Source of the DNA: JBBRHF01 sp038223055
Lineage (GTDB): Bacteria > Actinomycetota > Actinomycetes > JACCUZ01
Length of the DNA: 32,736 nucleotides
Assembly: GCA_038223055.1 (NCBI GenBank)
Contig: JBBRHF010000022.1
Span: 1-32,736, forward strand
Direction: 5' to 3'
The position numbers and the translations under genes were made by a program. Shown piece after piece: positions 23,015 through 30,776 of this stretch. Position 1 is the stretch's first letter, and each line of letters opens with the position of its first letter. The notes below the pieces were generated by a model. The model was not told where the DNA came from, ran no database searches, and worked only from the letters and a program-made list of their open reading frames with translations.

Positions 23015-23113
23015 CGGGGCGGCGCGCGGGGCGTCAGTCCCGCCACAGGCTGAAACCCGGCCGGGACCGCGGACCGGTTGGGGGGTGCCGGTCGGCTGTG
23101 CGAGGCTGGCGGG

Positions 23114-23464
23114 GTGATCATCGGAGTGGGCATCGACGTGGTCGACATCGCGCGCTTCACCGCCACACTGCAGCGCACCCCAAGCCTCGCGCAACGGTTG
23201 TTCACCGAGGCCGAACAAGTGCTGTCCGAAGCGTCGCTAGCGGCCCGGTTTGCGGCCAAGGAGGCGCTCGCCAAGGCCCTGGGTGCCCCCGTCGGGCTGT
23301 GCTGGCACGACGCCGAGGTGCACACCGGCGAGGACGGGCGCCCACACCTGTCGATGCGGGGAACCGTCGCGGCCCGGGCCGACCTGCTCGGCGCCCGTTC
23401 GACCCACCTGTCGATCAGCCACGACGCCGGCATCGCCTCCGCCGTGGTGGTGGTCGAGCAATGA
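23114..23464 (+). CDS. acpS: Holo-[acyl-carrier-protein] synthase
   Basis: A 116-residue enzyme transferring the phosphopantetheine group from CoA to acyl carrier protein. MIIGVGIDVVDIARF at the N-terminus has metal ligand D8, and ARFAAKEALAKALG around residue 50 carries the second acidic ligand E50. The late HLSISHD is also typical. The start is GTG 23114. It links functionally to coaA, which makes the CoA precursor. Its end overlaps the next gene (ATGA), the first of a series of coupled genes. Confidence 0.96.
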   Translation: MIIGVGIDVVDIARFTATLQRTPSLAQRLFTEAEQVLSEASLAARFAAKEALAKALGAPVGLCWHDAEVHTGEDGRPHLSMRGTVAARADLLGARSTHLSISHDAGIASAVVVVEQ

Positions 23465-25029
23465 GGCGGCTCTACGACGTCGGGCAGGTTCGCGCCGCCG
23501 AAGCGCCGCTGCTGGCCGGCCTGCCCGAGGGCGTCCTGATGGCTCGGGCGGCGGCCGGGTTGGCCGGGGTGTGCGCTGGGCTCTTGGGTCGCCCGCCCGG
23601 CCGCGGCGTCTATGGCAGCCGGGTCGTGCTGCTCGTCGGGCACGGCAACAACGGCGGCGACGCTCTCTACGCCGGTGCGGCCCTGGCCCGCCGCGGGGCC
23701 CGGGTCGACGCGGTGCTGGTCGGTGCGGTGCCAGACGGTGCGGTGCCAGACGGTGCGGCGCCGGTCGGTGCGGTGCCAGACGGTGCGGCGCTCGTCGGTG
23801 CGCCGCCGGACCGTCCGGTGCAGGACGGGGCGAGCGCCGCCCATGCGGGGGGGCTCGGTGCGCTGCGAGAGGCCGGGGGGCGAGTGTGGCCAGCCGAGTC
23901 GAGCGGCACCGTCCCGGGTGCGGCGGAAGAGTTGCTCGACGCCGCGGACCTGGTCGTGGACGGCATCGTGGGCATCGGGGGGCGCGGCGGCCTGCGCCCG
24001 GCCGCCGCCATGCGGGTCGAGCGCGCCGATCGCTCCGCTGCACTCGTGGTCGCGGTCGACGTGCCCAGCGGTGTGGATGCCTCGACGGGCGAGGTCGAGG
24101 GGTCGGCCGTGACGGCGGACGTCACCGTGACGTTCGGTGCGTTCAAGCCGGGCCTGGTGGTCGACCCTGGCGCCTCCCGGGCCGGGGTGGTCCAGCTGGT
24201 GGACATTGGCCTCGCCCTGGCCGACCGGGCCGCGGTCGGCGAGGTGCTGGCGGCCCGCGACGTCGCCGCGCTGCTGCCGCGGGCGAGCGCTGAGTCGGAC
24301 AAGTACCGCCGCGGCGTGCTCGGGGTCGCCGCCGGCTCCGACCGGTTCACCGGCGCCGCCGTGCTTTGCGTCGGTGGCGCCCTGCGGGGCGGGGCCGGCA
24401 TGGTCCGCTACGTCGGGGACGACACGCCGACGGCGCTGGTGCGCGCCCACTGGCCGGAGGTGGTCGTGGGCACCGGTCCCGTGCAGGCCTGGGCTGTCGG
24501 CTCGGGGGCTGGAGACGGGGCGGCCGAGCGGCTACAGGCGGCGTTCGATGACGACGTACCCGTCCTGGTCGACGCGGACGCATTATCGGCGTTCTCCGGC
24601 CGGCGGGGCCATGCGGAGCGGGTGCTGCTGACACCGCACGCCGGTGAGCTGGCCCGGCTGCTCGACGTGGACCGCGCGGACATCGAGGCTCGGCGGCTCG
24701 AGCACGCGCGGCGCGCCGCCGTCACTCTCGACGCGGTGGTGCTGCTCAAGGGCTCGACGACGATCGTGGCGCACCCGGACGGGCGGGTGCGGGTCAACCC
24801 CACCGGCACGCCGGCGCTGGCGACCGCCGGCAGCGGGGACGTGTTGGCCGGCCTGTGCGGCGCGCTGATGGCCGGTGGGCTCGCTCCGCTGGACGCCGGA
24901 TCGGTCGGTGCCTGGTTGCACGGTCTGGCCGGCCGGCTCGCGGGCGATGGCGGCGTGCCGATGCTCGCGCAGGACCTGGTCGAGGCGCTGCCGCGCGCCC
25001 TGCGGGCTCTGGGAGACTTGCCGTTGTGA
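23461..25029 (+). CDS. nnr: Bifunctional NAD(P)H-hydrate repair enzyme (epimerase NnrE + dehydratase NnrD)
   Basis: A 522-residue fusion that repairs damaged hydrated NAD(P)H. The N-terminal epimerase domain has GHGNNGGDALYAG (60-72) and VVDGIVGIGGRGG, and ends with the DVPSGVDASTG region. The C-terminal ADP/ATP-dependent dehydratase has KYRRGVLGVAAGS, GGALRGGAGMVRY, LTPHAGELARLL and the NPTGTPALATAGSGD phosphate loop near residue 446. Fusion of the two is common in bacteria. Residues 88-122 are a GAVPD-type repeat inside the epimerase domain, unusual for the family. Starts and ends with 4-nt overlaps to acpS and alr. Confidence 0.95.
   Translation: MRRLYDVGQVRAAEAPLLAGLPEGVLMARAAAGLAGVCAGLLGRPPGRGVYGSRVVLLVGHGNNGGDALYAGAALARRGARVDAVLVGAVPDGAVPDGAAPVGAVPDGAALVGAPPDRPVQDGASAAHAGGLGALREAGGRVWPAESSGTVPGAAEELLDAADLVVDGIVGIGGRGGLRPAAAMRVERADRSAALVVAVDVPSGVDASTGEVEGSAVTADVTVTFGAFKPGLVVDPGASRAGVVQLVDIGLALADRAAVGEVLAARDVAALLPRASAESDKYRRGVLGVAAGSDRFTGAAVLCVGGALRGGAGMVRYVGDDTPTALVRAHWPEVVVGTGPVQAWAVGSGAGDGAAERLQAAFDDDVPVLVDADALSAFSGRRGHAERVLLTPHAGELARLLDVDRADIEARRLEHARRAAVTLDAVVLLKGSTTIVAHPDGRVRVNPTGTPALATAGSGDVLAGLCGALMAGGLAPLDAGSVGAWLHGLAGRLAGDGGVPMLAQDLVEALPRALRALGDLPL
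23722..23826 (+). repeat. 15-bp coding tandem repeat inside the epimerase domain of nnr
   Basis: Seven consecutive 15-bp units based on ggtgcggtgccagac (three exact copies at 23722, 23737 and 23767, the others diverged) encode GAVPD-like pentapeptides, keeping the frame. Confidence 0.93.
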
Positions 25030-26180
25030 CTCAACGCCTGCATGCCCGAGCGACCATCGACCTCGCCGCCATTCGTGACAACGTCACCGCGCTCCGCTCG
25101 CGCACCACGGCGGAGGTGCTCGCGGTCGTCAAGGCCGACGCCTACGGGCATGGCCTCGTCCCGTGCGCCGCGGCCGCGGTGCAGGCCGGGGCCAGCTGGC
25201 TCGGCACCGCCCTGCTGCAGGAGGCGCTCGAACTGCGGGCCGCTGGGATCACCGAGCCGCGGATGCTGGCCTGGCTGATGGGCCCCGGCGAGGCCTGGGC
25301 CGAGGCGATCGCCGCGGATATCGACGTGTCGGTCAACGCGCCGTGGGCACTGGCCGAGGTCGCCGCCGCGGCCGCGACCGCCGGCCGCGCGGCACGCGTC
25401 CATCTCAAGATCGACACCGGCCTGAGCCGGGCAGGTGCGACGCGGGCCGACTGGGCCGACCTGGTGGCTGCGGCGACCAAGGCCGAGGCCGACGGGACGA
25501 TCTCGGTCGTCGGGGTGTGGTCCCACTTCGCCTACGCCGACGCGCCCGGGCACCCGACGATTGCCGCACAGGCCGAGGTGTTCCTCGGGGCAGTGGCTGA
25601 CGCCGAGCGCGCCGGACTGCATCCGCAGGTGCGCCACCTGGCCAACTCAGCCGCTACGCTCACCGCCCCGCAGCACCACTTCGACCTGGTGCGACCGGGC
25701 CTCGCGGTCTTCGGCCTCTCGCCGGTGCCCGAGGTTGGCGGCCCAGAGGCCTACGGGCTGCGCCCCGCCATGACGCTGTCCGGCTCGATGATCATGGTCA
25801 AGCGGATCCCCGCGGGCAGTGGGGTGTCCTACGCCCACACCTACCGCACCGAACGCGAGACGACGGTGGGCGTGGTGCCGATGGGCTACTCCGACGGCAT
25901 TCCCCGCGCCGCCGGAAACGTCGGTCCGCTCTGGGCCGCGGGCCGGCGCCGGACGGTGGCAGGGACCGTGTGCATGGACCAGTTCGTGGTCGACCTCGGC
26001 GACGATCCGGCTGCGGCGGGCGACGAGGTGGTGCTGTTCGGGCCGGGCGACGCCGGCGAGCCGACGGCGCAGGACTGGGCCGTGGCGACCGGCACCATCT
26101 CCTACGAGATCGTGACCCGCGTCGGCGTGCGGGTGCCTCGGGTTTATGTCGGCGGCAGCGGCGCCGTCGGGACGGCATGA
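25026..26180 (+). CDS. alr: Alanine racemase
   Basis: A 384-residue PLP enzyme making D-alanine for peptidoglycan. The PLP lysine is K36 in VVKADAYGHG and the second catalytic base is Y269 in SYAHTYRT. Also present are VHLKIDTGLSRAG, WSHFAYAD, HLANSAAT, the VRPGLAVFGLSP strand and GTVCMDQFVVDLG. The GTG start overlaps the nnr stop (GTGA) and gives the conserved leader before ARATIDLAAI. It belongs to the wall-precursor theme with glmM and glmS. Confidence 0.97.
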   Translation: MTQRLHARATIDLAAIRDNVTALRSRTTAEVLAVVKADAYGHGLVPCAAAAVQAGASWLGTALLQEALELRAAGITEPRMLAWLMGPGEAWAEAIAADIDVSVNAPWALAEVAAAAATAGRAARVHLKIDTGLSRAGATRADWADLVAAATKAEADGTISVVGVWSHFAYADAPGHPTIAAQAEVFLGAVADAERAGLHPQVRHLANSAATLTAPQHHFDLVRPGLAVFGLSPVPEVGGPEAYGLRPAMTLSGSMIMVKRIPAGSGVSYAHTYRTERETTVGVVPMGYSDGIPRAAGNVGPLWAAGRRRTVAGTVCMDQFVVDLGDDPAAAGDEVVLFGPGDAGEPTAQDWAVATGTISYEIVTRVGVRVPRVYVGGSGAVGTA

Positions 26181-27256
26181 GCTCGCTGCCGGAGATCGGG
26201 TCGTGGGGCAAGCGGGTCGCGCTGTTCGGTGGGGCGGCGGCCGTCGTCGCGGGTGGAGCGGCGGTCGGGTTCGCGGTGGATCGCTATGCCGGGGGCCGCT
26301 CGTTCCGCGGCGGGGAAACCGAGGCCGACGAGCCGCTGGGACAGCTGCGGGGCCGAGTCGTGCCGGTGACCACCGACGACGGCGTCGCCCTTCACGTCGA
26401 GGTCGAGGAGGCGCCCGACGCGGGCGCCGTCACGGTCATCTTCTGCCACGGCCTAGCGCTGGACCAGGGCGCCTGGCACTACCAGCGCCGCGACCTGGAC
26501 GACCTGGGCAGGCTGGTCCTGTGGGACCAGCGCGGGCACGGCCGGTCTGGCCGCGGCGACAAGGCCCACACCAGCATCGACCAGCTGGGCCGGGACCTGC
26601 TTGCGGTGATCGAGGCGACGGCCCCGCACGGGCCGATCGTGTTGATCGGCCACTCCATGGGCGGCATGACGGTCATGGCGCTCGCCGACCAGCAACCAGA
26701 GTTGTTCGGTTCGCGGATCGTGGGGGTCGCCCTGGTGGCGACCTCGCCGGGCCGGCTCGCTGAGTTCAGCCTCGGAGTGCCGGCCGCGGCCGGCCGGGCG
26801 TTGTGGCGGCTGGCGCCCACGGCCCTGTCGGCGCTGCACCGCCGACCCCAGCTGGTCAGCCGGGGGCGCCAGCTCGGCAGCGACGTGCAGTACGTGCTGA
26901 CCAAGCGCTACGCCTTCGCCACCGACGTCCCGCCGTCCCTGGTCCACTTCGTGGGGGCCATGCACGAGCAGACCCCGCTCGACGTGCTGGCCGAGTTGTT
27001 CCCCGCGTTCGATTCGCATGACAAGCTGGACGCACTGGACGTGCTCAACGGCGTCGAGACGTTGATCCTGGTTGGCGAGGGTGACCTGATGACGCCCGCC
27101 AGCCACAGCCGGGCCATGCTCGAGAGCGTGCCGGGCGCCGAGTTGGTGGTGCTGCCGGAGGCCGGCCACATGCTGATGCTCGAGCACCCCGACATCGTCA
27201 CCGACCATCTCCGGGCGCTGGTCGAGCGGGCGTTGCGGTCGGGCGCGGCGGCGTGA
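26177..27256 (+). CDS. Alpha/beta hydrolase with an N-terminal membrane anchor
   Basis: A 359-residue protein. A hydrophobic stretch at about 14-33 suggests an anchor or uncleaved signal. The hydrolase fold shows the oxyanion region FCHGLALDQGAWHYQ, LWDQRGHGRSG, nucleophile S160 in GHSMGG, acid D303 in VGEGDLMTP and base H331 in EAGHMLMLE. The triad is complete, so it is probably an active esterase or lipase-like enzyme of unknown substrate. It is translationally coupled to alr (ATGA) and to the glycosylase (GTGA). A hydrolase between alr and the tsa genes is seen in many actinobacteria (from memory). Confidence 0.88.
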   Translation: MSSLPEIGSWGKRVALFGGAAAVVAGGAAVGFAVDRYAGGRSFRGGETEADEPLGQLRGRVVPVTTDDGVALHVEVEEAPDAGAVTVIFCHGLALDQGAWHYQRRDLDDLGRLVLWDQRGHGRSGRGDKAHTSIDQLGRDLLAVIEATAPHGPIVLIGHSMGGMTVMALADQQPELFGSRIVGVALVATSPGRLAEFSLGVPAAAGRALWRLAPTALSALHRRPQLVSRGRQLGSDVQYVLTKRYAFATDVPPSLVHFVGAMHEQTPLDVLAELFPAFDSHDKLDALDVLNGVETLILVGEGDLMTPASHSRAMLESVPGAELVVLPEAGHMLMLEHPDIVTDHLRALVERALRSGAAA

Positions 27257-27891
27257 CAGGTCTCGCCCCGGCCGCGGCAGCGCCGCTGTCGACCAGCTGG
27301 ATGGAGCTGGCCGAGGCCGCCCGCGCGTGTACGGCGTGCCCCGACCTGGTCACCAGCCGCACCCAGGTCGTGCCTGGCGCGATTCCCGAAGCGTCCGACG
27401 TACTGGTGATCGGCGAGGCGCCGGGCGCACAGGAGGACCTGGCGGGGAAGCCGTTCGTCGGCCGGTCCGGTCAGCTACTCGACCGGTTGCTCGCCGAGGC
27501 CGGCCTGCCCCGCGACCTAGTGGCGGTGACCAACGTGTGCAAGTGCCGCCCGCCGGGCAACCGCACGCCGAGCCGGCCCGAGGTGACCGCGTGCCGGCCG
27601 TGGCTGCACCGGCAGATCGAGCTGCTGGATCCGCTGCTTATCCTGGCGCTCGGCGGCACTGCGGCGCGGTGGTTCTTCGGGCCGTCGGCGCGGATCGTCA
27701 CCTTGCGCACGACTGCGCAGACCCACCAGGGGCGACCAGTTCTGGTGAGCTACCACCCCTCGGCGGCGATCCGGTTCGGCCCCTCGGGCGCGCCGCTCGC
27801 CGCGCTGCGCAACGACCTCGCGGCGGCGGCCCGGCTGCGGGACGAGCTGCGCTCGGGTAGGGCGGGGGCTGGGGTTGGGGACCGTCCGTGA
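27253..27891 (+). CDS. Uracil-DNA glycosylase, family 4-like (iron-sulphur type)
   Basis: A 212-residue DNA repair enzyme that removes uracil. The iron-sulphur ligands C26 and C29 (CTACP), C98 (in VCKCRPPGNR) and C114 are present. Motif A is GEAPGAQEDLAGKPFVGRSG at 54-73, and the second motif SYHPSA lies near residue 170. These fit family 4 enzymes, in contrast to Ung, which lacks a cluster. The GTG start overlaps the hydrolase stop. The 3' end overlaps tsaE, so it is part of the same transcription unit. Confidence 0.92.
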   Translation: MTGLAPAAAAPLSTSWMELAEAARACTACPDLVTSRTQVVPGAIPEASDVLVIGEAPGAQEDLAGKPFVGRSGQLLDRLLAEAGLPRDLVAVTNVCKCRPPGNRTPSRPEVTACRPWLHRQIELLDPLLILALGGTAARWFFGPSARIVTLRTTAQTHQGRPVLVSYHPSAAIRFGPSGAPLAALRNDLAAAARLRDELRSGRAGAGVGDRP

Positions 27892-28511
27892 CCGAGGGTG
27901 GGGAGGGAGCCGAATCGGGCGGCGCCGTGGTCGTCGTGTCTACGGCCGATCTCATGCGCGACCTCGGCCGGCGGGTGGCCGGCGCCTGCCGGCCCGGCGA
28001 CCTGCTGATTCTCTCCGGCGGCCTCGGCGCCGGGAAGACCACGTTCGTCCAAGGACTTGGCGTCGGACTCGGGGTCCGCGGGCCGATCACGTCGCCGACG
28101 TTTGTCATCGCGCGGGTGCACCCGCCGCGGAGCGGGGGGCCGGCGCTCCTGCACGTGGACGCCTATCGCCTGGGTGGGCTCGACGAGGTCGAGGATCTCG
28201 ATCTGGACACCTCGCTGGCGGAGGCGGTGACCGTCGTCGAATGGGGGCAGGGTCTGGTCGAGCAGCTCGCCGAAGACCGCCTCGAGATCAGCATCGAGCG
28301 ATCGACGGGGACGGGCGGCGGCGACACGCGCCGGGTGCGGATCCGCGATGTCGGAGCACGGTGGGGTCTGCGCCGACCTGAGCTGGCTCATCTGATCGCC
28401 GCCGGCGAGCTCACTCCTGCCACGGAACCGTTCGATCCCGCCGGCTGGGAGGTGGTGCAGACCGACGGCGACAGCGCAGAGGTGTTGGAGGCGCTTCGAG
28501 GCACGCGATAG
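27888..28511 (+). CDS. tsaE: tRNA t6A biosynthesis ATPase TsaE
   Basis: A 207-residue protein with the P-loop GGLGAGKTTF at 44-53, then SPTFVIAR, HVDAYRL and VEWGQ, all TsaE marks. TsaE is the ATPase that supports the TsaB-TsaD complex in making threonylcarbamoyl-adenosine at tRNA position 37. The family is usually about 150-160 residues; here a C-terminal extension of about 45 residues (after RRVRIRDVG) is unrecognised. The GTG start overlaps the glycosylase gene. A 123-nt gap without a convincing gene separates it from tsaB. Confidence 0.94.
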   Translation: MTEGGEGAESGGAVVVVSTADLMRDLGRRVAGACRPGDLLILSGGLGAGKTTFVQGLGVGLGVRGPITSPTFVIARVHPPRSGGPALLHVDAYRLGGLDEVEDLDLDTSLAEAVTVVEWGQGLVEQLAEDRLEISIERSTGTGGGDTRRVRIRDVGARWGLRRPELAHLIAAGELTPATEPFDPAGWEVVQTDGDSAEVLEALRGTR

Positions 28512-28634
28512 TGCTGGTCTATCTGGAGCTTTTGGCCCCGGTGTCATGGCAGAGTTCCGACCGGCCAGATCGCCGCGCGGCAGGACCGTGTCGCGGGGAA
28601 CCATCGGGTCTGATCGTGCGGGAGGGATGAGGGC

Positions 28635-29330
28635 GTGCTCGTGCTCGCGTTGGACACCGCGACGGCGTCGGTGACCGTCGCTGTCGCCGACATCGGGACG
28701 CTGTCGGCGCCAGCCGCCTCGTGCCGCGTGCTGGCCGAGGTCACGGCCGACGGCGCCCGACGCCACGGCGAGGCGCTGGCGCCGGCGATCGCCGCAGCCC
28801 TCGAGCAGGCAGGTGTCGACCGGCGCCAGATCGAGGCCGTCGCCGCCGGGGTCGGACCCGGCCCGTTCACCGGACTGCGGGTGGGGCTGGTCACCGCCCG
28901 GATGCTGGGCGCGGCACTCGAGGTGCCGGTGCTGGGCGTGTGCACCCTCGACGTACTCGCCCTGGGTTCGGGGTTGACCGGGCCCTTCCTCGTCGCGACC
29001 GACGCGTTGCGCAAGGAGGTCTACTGGGCGGCCTACGACGGCGGGACTGAGGCCGCGGGAGCGCATACCGCCGCGCCGATCCGGGTCGGCGGGCCCGGCG
29101 TGGCCAGTCCCGCCGACGTCGCGACCACCGGCCCGGTGGTGGGCGAGGGCGCAGCGCGCTACCCCGAGGCGCTCCCCGATGGGCGCTCGCCGCGACTCCC
29201 GTCGGCCGCGACGCTGTGCCGGTGGGTGGCGCTGGGTCGCGAGACGGTGCCGCCCGCACCTCTCTACCTGCGGCGCCCCGACGCCGCCGAGCCCGGGGCC
29301 GGCGCCGGCAAACGGGTGCTGGGCAGGTGA
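28635..29330 (+). CDS. tsaB: tRNA t6A biosynthesis protein TsaB
   Basis: A 231-residue protein of the ASKHA fold, scaffold partner of TsaD. Marks are VLALDTATASVTVAV at the N-terminus, GVGPGPFTGLRVGL in the middle, and FLVATDALRKEVYWAAYD. As in all TsaB proteins the metal-binding histidines of TsaD are absent. The start is GTG 28635 with GGAGGG at 28621-28626. The end overlaps rimI (GTGA). Confidence 0.95.
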   Translation: MLVLALDTATASVTVAVADIGTLSAPAASCRVLAEVTADGARRHGEALAPAIAAALEQAGVDRRQIEAVAAGVGPGPFTGLRVGLVTARMLGAALEVPVLGVCTLDVLALGSGLTGPFLVATDALRKEVYWAAYDGGTEAAGAHTAAPIRVGGPGVASPADVATTGPVVGEGAARYPEALPDGRSPRLPSAATLCRWVALGRETVPPAPLYLRRPDAAEPGAGAGKRVLGR

Positions 29331-29860
29331 CCGGCGGGTCAGCGACCGCGCGGAGCGCAGCGCCGTCGCGGGCCGTGCTGCGCCGGATGCGGTGGTGGGA
29401 CATCGCGCCCGCCCGCGACATCGAGCAGGCCCTGTTCCCCGACCCGTGGTCGGTCGAGACGTTCTGGTCCGAGCTGGCAGGGGTGCCCGACACCCGCCAC
29501 TATCTGGTCGCCGAGCACGAAGGCCGGGTGGTGGGTTACGCCGGGCTGTTCGCGACGCGTCCGCAGGCCGACGTACAGACCCTGGCCGTCGCGCCCGGCC
29601 AGCAGGGCGCAGGGCTCGGGGGCCGACTCCTGCAGGCGCTGCTCGCCGAGGCGCTGCGGCGGCGCTGCAGCGAGGTCCTGCTCGAGGTCCGCGCCGACAA
29701 CGGGCCGGCCCGGGCGCTCTACGCGCGCCACGGCTTCGAGCAGATCTCGGTACGCCGTGGCTACTACTCTCCCGATGCAGCAGACGGGTTGGTCCTGCGC
29801 CGCCGGGTCGGGTCTGCGGACCCGATGAGTGGTTCGCCGTCCCTCCCGGGCGACCTCTAG
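29327..29860 (+). CDS. rimI: Ribosomal protein alanine N-acetyltransferase-like (GNAT)
   Basis: A 177-residue GNAT acetyltransferase. The core begins MRWWDIAPARDIEQALFPDP and includes the YLVAEHEGRVVGYAGL strand. The acetyl-CoA loop is VAPGQQGAGLGGRLL, and the C-terminal EVRADNGPARALYARHGFEQ with RRGYY is typical of RimI. RimI acetylates the N-terminus of S18 in E. coli and is commonly encoded between tsaB and tsaD in actinobacteria. The GTG start overlaps tsaB. The TAG stop doubles as the first bases of a possible -10 for the next gene. Confidence 0.92.
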   Translation: MTGGSATARSAAPSRAVLRRMRWWDIAPARDIEQALFPDPWSVETFWSELAGVPDTRHYLVAEHEGRVVGYAGLFATRPQADVQTLAVAPGQQGAGLGGRLLQALLAEALRRRCSEVLLEVRADNGPARALYARHGFEQISVRRGYYSPDAADGLVLRRRVGSADPMSGSPSLPGDL

Positions 29861-29863
29861 GCT
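29858..29863 (+). promoter_or_regulatory. -10 element candidate giving a leaderless ATP-grasp mRNA
   Basis: TAGGCT matches TANNNT, and its TAG is the rimI stop codon. The GTG of the ATP-grasp gene starts seven bases later, and no Shine-Dalgarno lies between, so a transcript starting at the GTG would be leaderless. No strong -35 is visible. Confidence 0.5.
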
Positions 29864-29870
29864 GCCGCGA

Positions 29871-30776
29871 GTGCCCTCCATCACCCGACCGATTGCCTTG
29901 GCCACTGCGGCGGCGTTCCCGGACCTGGACGAGGACGGGCCCGGCCTCCTGGCAGCCCTGGGCCGGCGCGGCCTTCGAGGTGTCCCCGTCGTCTGGACCG
30001 ACACCTCCGTGGACTGGTCGGCCTACGCCGCGGTGGTGACCCGCTGCACCTGGGACTACCCGAGCCGGCGCGCCGAGTTCCTCGCCTGGGCCGAGCTCGT
30101 GTCGACCTGCACGGTGCTCGCCAACCCCGCCGACGTGCTGCGCTGGAACACCGAGAAGACCTACCTTCGGGTGCTGTCGCGGGCCGGGGTCCCGGTGGTC
30201 GACACCACCTGGCTGGAGCCGGGCGATCCCTTTGCGCCACCCCCCGCCGGGGAGTACGTCGTGAAGCCCGCGGTCTCGGGCGGGGCGAGGGACACCAACC
30301 GCTACGCCGCGGGCAGCCACGACGCCATTGCGGCCCGCCATGTCGCCCACCTGCACGCTGCCGGACGGACGGTGATGGTTCAGCCCTACCTGGACTCCGT
30401 CGACCAGCACGGAGAGACGGCGATGCTCTACTTCGCCGGTCAGCGCAGCCACGCCGTCCGTAAGGGCCCCGTACTGGAGGAGGCGATGAGGTCGGTGACC
30501 GGCGCCTACAAGGGGGGACAGGTCGACTCTCGCGACGCCAGCCCGGCCGAGCGAGGGGTCGCCGACGAGGTGCTGGACGCTGTGGCCGCCAGCGACGAGC
30601 TCGGCAACCTGGCTCGTGGGGCGCTGACCTACGCCCGGGTGGACCTCGTGCCCGGCCCCGACGGGTCTCCCGTCCTGCTCGAGCTCGAGCTCACCGAGCC
30701 AGCGATGTTCCTCACCTATGACAGCCTTGCGGCCGACCGGTTCGCGATCGCCATCGCGGCGCTGGTGCGTCGGTGA
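29871..30776 (+). CDS. ATP-grasp domain protein of unknown substrate
   Basis: A 301-residue protein of the RimK/D-Ala-D-Ala ligase superfamily type. The N-terminal pre-ATP region has VVTRCTWDYPSRRAEFLAW. ATP-grasp marks are YVVKPAVSGGARDT (lysine and glycine loop), VMVQPYLDSVDQHGETAMLY, and the metal-binding ELELTEPAMFL near the end. This layout recalls the cycloserine-pathway ligase DcsG and other small ATP-grasp enzymes that join an acid to an amine, but I cannot name the substrate. It is placed between rimI and tsaD and overlaps tsaD by GTGA. The start GTG 29871 is chosen because upstream codons lie in rimI. Confidence 0.85.
   Translation: MPSITRPIALATAAAFPDLDEDGPGLLAALGRRGLRGVPVVWTDTSVDWSAYAAVVTRCTWDYPSRRAEFLAWAELVSTCTVLANPADVLRWNTEKTYLRVLSRAGVPVVDTTWLEPGDPFAPPPAGEYVVKPAVSGGARDTNRYAAGSHDAIAARHVAHLHAAGRTVMVQPYLDSVDQHGETAMLYFAGQRSHAVRKGPVLEEAMRSVTGAYKGGQVDSRDASPAERGVADEVLDAVAASDELGNLARGALTYARVDLVPGPDGSPVLLELELTEPAMFLTYDSLAADRFAIAIAALVRR

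Noticed and set aside
28511..28630. Possible 39-residue small gene between tsaE and tsaB starting at a GTG overlapping the tsaE stop
   Set aside because: No recognisable motif, poor codon composition, and only a weak binding site; kept as non-coding spacer.
27750..30452. A 900-codon minus-strand open frame
   Set aside because: It is antisense to the glycosylase, tsaE, tsaB, rimI and ATP-grasp genes. Its composition (Gly/Arg/Asp/His rich) is typical of GC-rich shadow frames and it shows no family motif.
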